Shown here one piece after another: positions 9,187-15,397 of a DNA stretch of 45,588 nucleotides. Under the pieces are notes generated by a model, which searched no databases, had not been told where the DNA came from, and saw only the letters and a list, made by a program, of their open reading frames with translations. The stretch's first letter is position 1, and every line of letters starts with the position of its first letter. Made by a program: the position numbers and the translations under genes. Source of the DNA: Sulfuritalea sp. (GTDB lineage: Bacteria > Pseudomonadota > Gammaproteobacteria > Burkholderiales > Methylophilaceae); contig JAIPCR010000006.1 of NCBI GenBank assembly GCA_021738125.1, positions 1-45,588 of the forward strand. Reading direction: 5' to 3'.

Positions 9187-9540
9187 ATGATTCCACCACT
9201 CAAATATCTACAGCACTACCCTGCCACCTTGCAGGAAAAAATACGTCAATTACAAACGCAAAATAAGCTGGGGGATTACCTGACAGAGCGCTACCCAAAA
9301 TCACACGCCATTCAAACGGATAAAGCGCTTTATGAATACAGCAACGAGATTAAACAAGCATTTTTGCGGAACGCGCCAATTTTAGACAAAGTACATTACG
9401 ATAATAGACTCAGCATAGAGCATCACGCATTGGGTCTGAATACAGCCATTTCTCGGGTACAAGGCGGTAAGCTTAAAGCGAAAAAAGAAATCAAGATTTC
9501 CTCTTTTTTTAAAACTACACCTGCTGAATTTCTACGATGA
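9187..9540 (+). pseudogene. YgjP/SprT-like (DUF45) metallopeptidase, N-terminal fragment of a split gene
   Basis: A 117-residue product resembling the N-terminal two thirds of the YgjP-like metallopeptidase family (M48/DUF45): an N-terminal helical part (KYLQHYPATLQEKI) followed by ISRVQGGKLKAKKEIKI, the strand region that precedes the zinc motif. It ends at TGA 9538-9540 right after TPAEFLR, exactly where intact relatives continue with the zinc-binding HExxH helix. The continuation is present one frame away (9537-9704), so a single base appears to be lost near 9537. On its own this fragment has no zinc ligands and should be inactive. It lies between the fdxA terminator and the convergent motB gene. 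A sequencing error is possible. Confidence 0.75.
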
Positions 9541-9704
9541 TTGTTGTGCACGAATTAGCACATCTTAAAGAGCGTAATCATGACAAGGCGTTTTATCAAC
9601 TCTGCCAACACATGGAACCAAGCTACCACCAACTAGAGTTTGACTGCCGAGTTTATTTACTCTGGAAAAATGATCAAGACAATCCAAAAAATACCGATGG
9701 CTAG
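9537..9704 (+). pseudogene. YgjP-like metallopeptidase, C-terminal fragment with HExxH
   Basis: A short 55-codon reading frame starting with ATG 9537, which overlaps the stop of the upstream fragment as ATGA. It begins MIVVHELAHLKERNHDKAF, the zinc-binding HELAH motif plus the downstream conserved histidine, and continues QLCQHMEPSYHQLEFD, the typical C-terminal block of the family. Joined to the upstream fragment it restores a full domain with no missing residues at the join, as expected for loss of one base. The ATGA overlap could allow reinitiation so that both halves are made, but no such two-chain form of this enzyme is known to me. Its end overlaps the convergent motB stop in a CTAG palindrome. 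Confidence 0.7.
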
Positions 9705-10633
9705 GGTTTTAACACCGCTTTATTTAAATCAGACTCAGTTGAGTCTGAAGACACATGAACCGCCTCAGCATCTTTTAATACATTTTCTTCAGCTTGTTTA
9801 TTCATAATAATAATGCTGATACGTCGATTAGTCGGATTTAATGGATTCTTTTTGTCGAACAAACTAGCAGATGAAAGTCCAACGACACGCAACAGTTTTG
9901 CTTCATCCATCCCACCAGCCACCAGTTCACGACGCGAGGCATTCGCACGGTCGGCAGACAGCTCCCAGTTGCTGTAGGATTTTTCTCCATTTGGATAAGG
10001 GGTCGCATCAGTATGGCCAGACAAACTAATTTTATTGGTCACACCATTAAACATGCGACCTAATTCTTGTAATATTTGCTTGGCATAAGGCTGCAATTCA
10101 GCTTTGGATGAATTGAACATAGGACGGTTTTGCTCATCTACAATCTGCACACGTAAACCATCTGAAGTAATATCCAACAGTAACTGATTCTTGAACTTGC
10201 TTAATGTAGGACTATCTTCAATGGCTTTTTCAATTTTCTTTTTTAATTCTTGGAGCTTTGCCGTTTCTTCCTTCTTGAGCGCTTCTTTTGCATCTTTAAT
10301 GTCGACTAATTTTTTCTTACCGTCGATACTATCCACAGGCTTCACCTGCCCTTGTTTTTTTGTCACATCTTTACCGCCACCTTTAATAACAGACTCACTA
10401 GCACCCACAGCACTACCGCTGCTCAACGCCACACTTAGCGGCGTTCTAAAATACTGTTCAATTCCCTCTAACTGTGCTTTTGAAGTTGAACCAAGTAACC
10501 ACATGAGTAGAAAAAAAGCCATCATCGCTGTCACAAAGTCAGCATAAGCAATTTTCCACGCACCGCCATGGTGGCCGGCGGCAGTTTTTTTTATGCGTTT
10601 TACAATAATAGGTCTAACAAGATTTTCAGCCAC
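9701..10633 (-). CDS. motB: Flagellar stator protein MotB
   Basis: The stator subunit that anchors the MotAB proton channel to peptidoglycan. The 310-residue protein has a basic cytoplasmic N-terminus, one membrane helix with the essential proton-carrying aspartate at D32 (YADFVTAMMAFFLLMWLLGS), a charged Lys/Glu-rich linker of about residues 90-145, and a C-terminal OmpA-like peptidoglycan-binding domain (SLSGHTDATPYP, NWELSADRANA, NRRISIIIM). It lies 41 bases downstream of motA. Its stop overlaps the convergent split protease gene by four bases. This is the first of two stator pairs in the window, and it is placed with flhDC as in enteric bacteria. Confidence 0.96.
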   Translation of the reverse strand: MAENLVRPIIVKRIKKTAAGHHGGAWKIAYADFVTAMMAFFLLMWLLGSTSKAQLEGIEQYFRTPLSVALSSGSAVGASESVIKGGGKDVTKKQGQVKPVDSIDGKKKLVDIKDAKEALKKEETAKLQELKKKIEKAIEDSPTLSKFKNQLLLDITSDGLRVQIVDEQNRPMFNSSKAELQPYAKQILQELGRMFNGVTNKISLSGHTDATPYPNGEKSYSNWELSADRANASRRELVAGGMDEAKLLRVVGLSSASLFDKKNPLNPTNRRISIIIMNKQAEENVLKDAEAVHVSSDSTESDLNKAVLKP

Positions 10634-10674
10634 AGCAAACCTCGTATTGCGTTATTGAATAGAAAAACAACAAG

Positions 10675-11535
10675 CTATTTACCTTTAGCTTGCTTGACAT
10701 GTGCTTCCAGTTCAAGAAAACTTGGACGCTCTGTTGAGTAGAGTACTTTACGACCAAATTCAACGGCAATGGCAGGTGCATAACCATTTAGACTGGCAAG
10801 CAATGTGACTTTAACTGTTTGAAACATCTTGGTAGTTTCTTCTAGTTTTTGTTCTAGCAATCCAGAAAGCGGGCCCACGAAACCATAGGCTAGCAAAATT
10901 CCTAGGAAAGTACCCACCAAAGCATGCGCAATTAAAATACCCAGTTCAGCAGGTGGCAATGACACATTCTCCATGGTGTGCACCACCCCCATTACCCCCG
11001 CCACAATACCAAAAGCAGGCAAGCCATCACCCAGCTTAGCAATGCAGTGCGCAGGTACATGACCTTCCATGTGATGCGTATCAATTTCGTTATCCATTAG
11101 ATTTTCAATCTGAAAAGCGTCCATATTGCCAGAACTCATCAGGCGCAAATAATCGGCAATAAACTCAATTAAATGATGATCATGTAACAAGTCTGGGTAC
11201 TTGCTAAATAGCGGACTGGTCTCAGGGTTTTCGATGTCATTTTCGATGGAGAGCATGCCGTCTTTACGAATCTTGGCTAAAATTTCAAACAATAGCGCAA
11301 GCAAATCCATATAAAGCGCCTTGCTATATTTTGAGCCTTTAAATAAAGTGGGTAGCGCTTTTAAAGTCGCTTTAATTGCTTTGCTATCATTCCCTACAAC
11401 AAAAGCGCCCACGGCACCACCAAAGATCATCAGCACTTCAAGCGGTTGCCATAACGCCCCCAAATGACCACCCGCTAATGCATAACCGCCAAAAATAGTG
11501 CTGCATACAATAAGATAGCCAATGACGACAAACAT
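10675..11535 (-). CDS. motA: Flagellar motor stator protein MotA
   Basis: The membrane subunit of the proton-driven stator. The 286 residues hold four membrane helices: two near the N-terminus (about 1-50) and two in the second half, the latter containing GDGLPAFGIVAGVMGVVHTM and LVGTFLGILLAYGFVGPL with the conserved prolines. The long cytoplasmic loop between helices 2 and 3 carries the charged residues that contact FliG. A GGAG lies about 10 bases before the start (minus strand). The 172 bp upstream contain no recognisable sigma-28 promoter, so the gene may be transcribed from the flhDC side. Confidence 0.96.
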   Translation of the reverse strand: MFVVIGYLIVCSTIFGGYALAGGHLGALWQPLEVLMIFGGAVGAFVVGNDSKAIKATLKALPTLFKGSKYSKALYMDLLALLFEILAKIRKDGMLSIENDIENPETSPLFSKYPDLLHDHHLIEFIADYLRLMSSGNMDAFQIENLMDNEIDTHHMEGHVPAHCIAKLGDGLPAFGIVAGVMGVVHTMENVSLPPAELGILIAHALVGTFLGILLAYGFVGPLSGLLEQKLEETTKMFQTVKVTLLASLNGYAPAIAVEFGRKVLYSTERPSFLELEAHVKQAKGK

Positions 11536-11707
11536 ACTTGCGAGCTCCAGAGTAAGAAAGTAATTTAAAGCGTGTTAATAATTAGGATAAGCATATCAAG
11601 GAGAGGTAAAAATCAATTCGTTGAATAAAGGCCTATTTTCAGTTTTGCAGTTTGCTTAAGCGTCAAATTTGAGAAAACAGGTCGCCCATCAAATTAGAAT
11701 ATAATCT

Positions 11708-12583
11708 TTAGGGTAATTTCCAAACGTATATCATGGGTGAGTTTTTAGCACCGGCAATTCGTAAGTTCGGTGCAATCCCAGGCACTTCAAATTCCAGACT
11801 AATTAAAAGGCTACCAGACTTCATCTCTTGACTGGCCTTTTGCCACAAAGCAGGCATGGCTACTGGTGACAAATAAGCAAAAACCACATCGTAATTAGCA
11901 AAATTTAAAGCTCGATAGTCTCCCATTTTAAAAATGGCAGTCGATCGACGTAGCTTGGCACGAACATAGCTTATTAGCCAAGGCAATGGTGCCACTTCGA
12001 CCCCTTCAATAAGACTATCAGCTCTAATCTTGGCAATATGCATTGCAACATCACCTAGACCGCTACCGATGTCTATCAATCGTATTGGTCTATCCTGTGG
12101 AATTAGTCTAGCGAGCTGTTGCCAGACAATGGGACGAGAAGGGAAAAATGGCACTTGGCTACGAAAGGTGGTCCAAAATAAACCTAAACTGAACACAAAT
12201 CCTGTCAAATAAATTTCACTAGGCACTTGCCATTGCGACATTAGCCAAATGATTACTGGAAAACTGAAGTGTATCAAACGCCACCAACTCGCCATACCAA
12301 GCCAATAAGAAAATAAGCTAGCGAATAGTGCTTGCATGATGACTAACAACAATATTGGAAAACTTAAAACAGTATAAAAATAGGCGTGGCCGACTAAAAA
12401 AATTAGTTTTGTAGATATGATGATCATCAACAAGGCCGTGAATTGAACAACGACGGCCAATAGCGCAGGCACTAAACGTATTTTTTCAGTTTTATTCCTT
12501 ATATATTGCTTCATGAAATTTAGCCCAACATGATTATTTAAGCCATGTTGGGCAAAGGGATAACTGTCTAGCCGATTATTCAT
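11708..12583 (-). CDS. Membrane-anchored class I SAM-dependent methyltransferase, between flhC and motA
   Basis: A 291-residue protein with roughly four hydrophobic segments between residues 38 and 145, then a Rossmann-type methyltransferase domain. Motif I is LIDIGSGLGD near residue 170, followed by an acidic EGVEVAP (motif II) and a later strand LLISLEFEVPG. The substrate is unknown; the membrane segments suggest a membrane-bound substrate or partner. It sits 21 bases downstream of flhC and 172 bases upstream of motA, all on one strand, so it probably shares a transcript with flhDC. No good Shine-Dalgarno supports the first ATG; a Met at residue 24 (12514) is an alternative. It could be a flagellar modification enzyme or an unrelated passenger; the sequence does not decide. 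Confidence 0.75.
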   Translation of the reverse strand: MNNRLDSYPFAQHGLNNHVGLNFMKQYIRNKTEKIRLVPALLAVVVQFTALLMIIISTKLIFLVGHAYFYTVLSFPILLLVIMQALFASLFSYWLGMASWWRLIHFSFPVIIWLMSQWQVPSEIYLTGFVFSLGLFWTTFRSQVPFFPSRPIVWQQLARLIPQDRPIRLIDIGSGLGDVAMHIAKIRADSLIEGVEVAPLPWLISYVRAKLRRSTAIFKMGDYRALNFANYDVVFAYLSPVAMPALWQKASQEMKSGSLLISLEFEVPGIAPNLRIAGAKNSPMIYVWKLP

Positions 12584-12604
12584 AGGTCAGCTTACTACTG
12601 GGTT

Positions 12605-13171
12605 TTAAGCTGATAATGCAACAATTTTATAAGTAAGTTCTTTGGCTTTCTTAGTTTTACCTGCACGTGAAGGCACGTGGCACAAGTTGCATAGATATTT
12701 TTGGTTCAAATCATATGAATTGACGATGAAACTACCGCTGCAACATGTGCAATTTTGTGTTTTTAACATTTTGCTTTCAACAAATCTCACTAATGTCCAA
12801 GCACGTGTCATAGATAACACTGGCTCTGCACCATCATCAGACTGATTATGTTCTACTTGTTGCAAATACAAGCTATACGCTTTAATAATGGCATGTATAC
12901 CTGTTACGTCGGTGTAGTCGACCATGAATTTATAAATATTGTAAAAAATTGATGCATGGATGTTAGGTTGCCAGGTTAAGAACCAGTCCGTCGAAAATGG
13001 CAACATGCCTTTAGGTGGCGATACACCTTTAAGCTCCTTGTAAAGTTTAATTAAACGCTCACGAGATAAACTTGTTTGAGATTCCAACAACTGTAGTCTA
13101 GCGCCCAGCTTAATCATTTGAATGGCTAGCTGAATTTGCTCTGCTTCTGTTACTACGCTTTTCTTTTGCAT
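12605..13171 (-). CDS. flhC: Flagellar master regulator subunit FlhC
   Basis: FlhC forms the FlhD4C2 activator that turns on class 2 flagellar genes with sigma-70 polymerase. The 188-residue protein has an N-terminal helical part (EAEQIQLAIQMIKLGARLQLLE), the middle DWFLTWQPNIHASIFYNIYK region conserved in FlhC, and a zinc site built from C141-x2-C144 and C161-x2-C164. An additional cysteine lies at 143. It follows flhD by 60 bases in the standard order and precedes the methyltransferase gene. A slightly acidic insert (SDDGAEP, residues 111-117) is not in the enteric protein as I remember it. Confidence 0.95.
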   Translation of the reverse strand: MQKKSVVTEAEQIQLAIQMIKLGARLQLLESQTSLSRERLIKLYKELKGVSPPKGMLPFSTDWFLTWQPNIHASIFYNIYKFMVDYTDVTGIHAIIKAYSLYLQQVEHNQSDDGAEPVLSMTRAWTLVRFVESKMLKTQNCTCCSGSFIVNSYDLNQKYLCNLCHVPSRAGKTKKAKELTYKIVALSA

Positions 13172-13231
13172 GATGTTTTCTCTTTACCTGAAATTCAATG
13201 AGATGAATTAATCTTTACTTAATACTGACTA

Positions 13232-13549
13232 CTACGCCATTGCTTCGGCAGTTTGTCCAGCCATGAGCACCGCTGTATGTAAGTGCGCTTGTGAACGATC
13301 TTTAGTGTAGTTAGTGAGCATGCCAAGAATTGAGCTATCATCAAAACGGAAGCGTGCTAGCATCATGTTAGCGCTACTTAATTTGAGTAACTGTAAATTG
13401 CTTAAACCTTCTAATAGATCAGCGATATCTTTGCTGATCCCTAAACGGAAGATTGCTGTTGCTTTATCTGAACGGATAAGTTGTTGAGCTAACATCAAGT
13501 AGTTTAAGTTAGCATCTTTAATTTCTGACAAGATTTCAACTTCATTCAT
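13232..13549 (-). CDS. flhD: Flagellar master regulator subunit FlhD
   Basis: The non-DNA-contacting partner of FlhC in the master activator complex. From ATG 13549 it is 105 residues, all helical, with the family blocks ILSEIKDANLNYLMLAQQLIRSDKATA and the C-terminal LLKLSSANMMLARFRFDD region. The reading frame is open eight codons further upstream (13573), but the start at 13549 matches the usual FlhD N-terminus and has GGGG about eight bases before it. It is followed by flhC, the methyltransferase, motA and motB. Its upstream region is unusually long and structured (see the promoter and hairpin entries). Confidence 0.94.
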   Translation of the reverse strand: MNEVEILSEIKDANLNYLMLAQQLIRSDKATAIFRLGISKDIADLLEGLSNLQLLKLSSANMMLARFRFDDSSILGMLTNYTKDRSQAHLHTAVLMAGQTAEAMA

Positions 13550-13566
13550 TTTAATTCCCCTTTGTC

Positions 13567-13580
13567 TTAACATCTGTTAA
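13567..13580. promoter_or_regulatory. Palindrome TTAACA-TC-TGTTAA just upstream of flhD
   Basis: A 14-base perfect palindrome (TTAACA, two-base centre, TGTTAA) centred about 24 bases before the flhD start codon. It could be a dimeric regulator site or a small hairpin near the ribosome binding site. Its function is unknown. Confidence 0.4.
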
Positions 13581-13671
13581 ATGTATGTGTTGCGTATGGG
13601 GCGTACTTTGAGCTGTTTGAGGGTTGCATACAACTAGCGCTTGTCGGTATATTCAGTCGGACAAACAGGCA

Positions 13672-13712
13672 TAGCCTTGTAGGTGTTTGTCTTACAAACA
13701 CCTACAAGGCTA
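13672..13712. repeat. Perfect 19-bp inverted repeat with 3-base loop in the flhDC leader
   Basis: The arms 13672-13690 and 13694-13712 are exactly complementary (TAGCCTTGTAGGTGTTTGT and its reverse complement) around the loop CTT. Neither strand has a T-run directly after it, so it is not a standard intrinsic terminator. It lies about 125 bases upstream of the flhD start and inside the RNA expected from the leftward sigma-28 promoter, where it would fold into a very stable stem. Confidence 0.85.
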
Positions 13713-13808
13713 ATATAAAGCTATTTATTTCATATACTTAACTAATGCACAAAAGCATTAATTATCGTTATCAATGCATTAAATCATCCGTCTCATTTAA
13801 AAATATCC

Positions 13809-13835
13809 TAAAGTTTTTTGTAGGGTTACCGTTAT
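13809..13835 (+). promoter_or_regulatory. Sigma-28-like promoter reading towards flhB
   Basis: TAAAGTTT (13809-13816, eight of eight to the FliA -35 consensus), an 11-base spacer, then ACCGTTAT (13828-13835, five of eight to GCCGATAA). It shares the 14-base string TATCCTAAAGTTTT with the leftward promoter. It would start RNA near 13842, about 380 bases before flhB. The -10 is weak, so it may be inactive or a relic. Confidence 0.5.
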
Positions 13836-13944
13836 TAATTTCCTGCAATGCACACAACCCTAATGAATGAATCAAAATTAATCACTAAAGATTAGATACA
13901 CCGACTTATTGAATAAAAAAACAATATCCGTTTCTATTGAGTAT

Positions 13945-13971
13945 TTATCGGCAGCACTTTAGAAAACTTTA
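13945..13971 (-). promoter_or_regulatory. Consensus sigma-28 (FliA) promoter reading towards flhDC-motAB
   Basis: On the minus strand TAAAGTTT (13971-13964), an 11-base spacer and GCCGATAA (13952-13945) match the FliA consensus at all 16 positions with the exact spacing. RNA would start near 13938, leaving a leader of about 390 bases before flhD. fliA itself is encoded in the opposite arm of the locus. The match is seen directly; promoter activity is inferred. Confidence 0.85.
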
Positions 13972-14221
13972 GGATAAATTTAAAAATAAATGAAAATATT
14001 TTTTATCTAATTGATTTTATTAATTAAATTTAATAAAAATAATTTATAAATATGCTAATTACACCTAATAAATGGACTTAATTACAGGTTTTGTCTTTAA
14101 GAAAGGATAGCTTTCACCCTTTTATTCTGAAGATGCAAACTCTCTCATCCATCTAATAATTCATCCTAAGCAGTAAACAAAATAATTAGCAATTTTGTAA
14201 GTAACTATATTAGGTATCGTG

Positions 14222-15397
14222 ATGGCAGAAGACAGCGATTTAGAAAAAACAGAACAGGCCTCGCCCAAACGCTTAGAAAAAGCGCGTGAAGACGGCGATG
14301 TACCCCGCTCTCGCGAGCTGGCGACTGTGACTGTGCTATTCACTGCTGGCATGGGCATCATGGTGATGGGTGAGCATCTTAACCATGCGCTAAAAACTTC
14401 TATGAGTTCTGGGTTGAACTTTGATCGAGCTGCTGCTTTTGATCCTGTCGTCTTGCTTATGAAAACGACCGATAACATCTATTCATTATTGCTTGCTTTT
14501 GCACCATTAGCGCTACTCATTATTATTGTGGCAGTTGCTGCACCGATACTAATTGGTGGCTGGATATTCAGTAGCGCCGCTTTTTTACCAAAATTTAGCC
14601 GCCTCAATCCAATCAACGGTTTAGGCAATATGATTTCTAAGAACGCTGCTATTGAACTCGTTAAATCTATAGCAAAAACCTTAGTCGTTGCCATAGTGGC
14701 CTACATTGTAATTTCTCACGATATGGCACCTATCTTATCGCTTTCATTATTACCTTTAAAAACTAGCATCTCACAAGTGAATGACCTCATGCTCATGGGC
14801 TTCTTGTCTATTGTAAGTGCTTTAGTTTTTATTGCGGCGATAGATGTGCCATACCAGCTATACCAGTACGCAAGCAAACTCAAAATGACGAAAGAAGAAG
14901 TTCGCCAAGAATCTAAAGAGTCTGAAGGCAATCCCGAAATCAAAGCCAGAATCCGCCAACAACAACGTGAAATTGCAAAACGTAGAATGATGTCTGAAAT
15001 ACCAAAAGCTGACGTAGTCATTACCAACCCTACACACTATGCAGTTGCCATTAAGTATCAAGATGAAGGTATGCGTGCACCGGTAGTTGTTGCTAAGGGT
15101 GCAGACGCAGTTGCATTAAAGATTCGTGAAATAGCCGCAGAAAACAATATTCTAGTAATGGAATCTCCAAAATTAGCGCGCGCTTTATTTGCACACACTG
15201 AGTTAAATAGTGAGATTCCGGAAGCATTATATTCAGCTGTTGCAGAAGTGCTTGCTTATGTATTTCAAATGCGTGTCTTCAAAAAAGAAGGTGGCTTCCG
15301 TCCAGAACTACCTAAAACCTTACCTGTGCCAGAAGCGCTGGATCCCCATAGCCTGTTACCTGCCCCTAGCAAGGCCTTAGATGAGGTATTTGCCTAA
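14222..15397 (+). CDS. flhB: Flagellar export switch protein FlhB
   Basis: A membrane component of the flagellar type III export gate that switches substrate specificity from rod/hook to filament. The hydrophilic N-terminus (EKTEQASPKRLEKAREDG) is followed by four membrane segments (about residues 30-210) and a cytoplasmic autocleavage domain with NPTH at residues 269-272, the same position as in enteric FlhB. This supports ATG 14222 over the GTG one codon upstream; an AGG lies seven bases before it. The stop shares a base with the flhA start, so the two are translationally coupled. It is the first gene of the rightward flagellar operon. Confidence 0.97.
   Translation: MAEDSDLEKTEQASPKRLEKAREDGDVPRSRELATVTVLFTAGMGIMVMGEHLNHALKTSMSSGLNFDRAAAFDPVVLLMKTTDNIYSLLLAFAPLALLIIIVAVAAPILIGGWIFSSAAFLPKFSRLNPINGLGNMISKNAAIELVKSIAKTLVVAIVAYIVISHDMAPILSLSLLPLKTSISQVNDLMLMGFLSIVSALVFIAAIDVPYQLYQYASKLKMTKEEVRQESKESEGNPEIKARIRQQQREIAKRRMMSEIPKADVVITNPTHYAVAIKYQDEGMRAPVVVAKGADAVALKIREIAAENNILVMESPKLARALFAHTELNSEIPEALYSAVAEVLAYVFQMRVFKKEGGFRPELPKTLPVPEALDPHSLLPAPSKALDEVFA

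Larger units (their letters stand above)
13574..14221. other. Long intergenic region between the two flagellar arms
   Basis: About 650 bases without a plausible gene separate flhD (leftward) from flhB (rightward). In order it holds: a palindrome next to flhD, a perfect 19-bp hairpin (13672-13712), a small TAATGC/GCATTA hairpin (13743-13760), a rightward sigma-28-like promoter (13809-13835), a consensus leftward sigma-28 promoter (13945-13971), a block of 77 bases with only three G/C (13974-14050), and the flhB leader. No short reading frame with a convincing start was seen. The AT-rich block would suit a nucleoid protein or UP-element role. Confidence 0.8.

Noticed and set aside
9504..9510. 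T TTT TTT heptamer in the split protease gene, in the frame expected for a programmed -1 slippery site
   Set aside because: After a -1 slip the next codon (9510-9512) is TAA, so it cannot lead into the HExxH frame.
11536..11707. Sigma-28 promoter for motAB
   Set aside because: No TAAA...GCCGATAA-like pair with correct spacing was found on the minus strand in this gap.
13973..14218. Possible small gene in the flagellar intergenic region
   Set aside because: The block is extremely AT-rich with many stops in all frames and no start with a ribosome site giving more than a very short peptide.
14219..14221. GTG start for flhB
   Set aside because: ATG one codon later has a well-placed AGG and puts the NPTH site at the usual residue 269.
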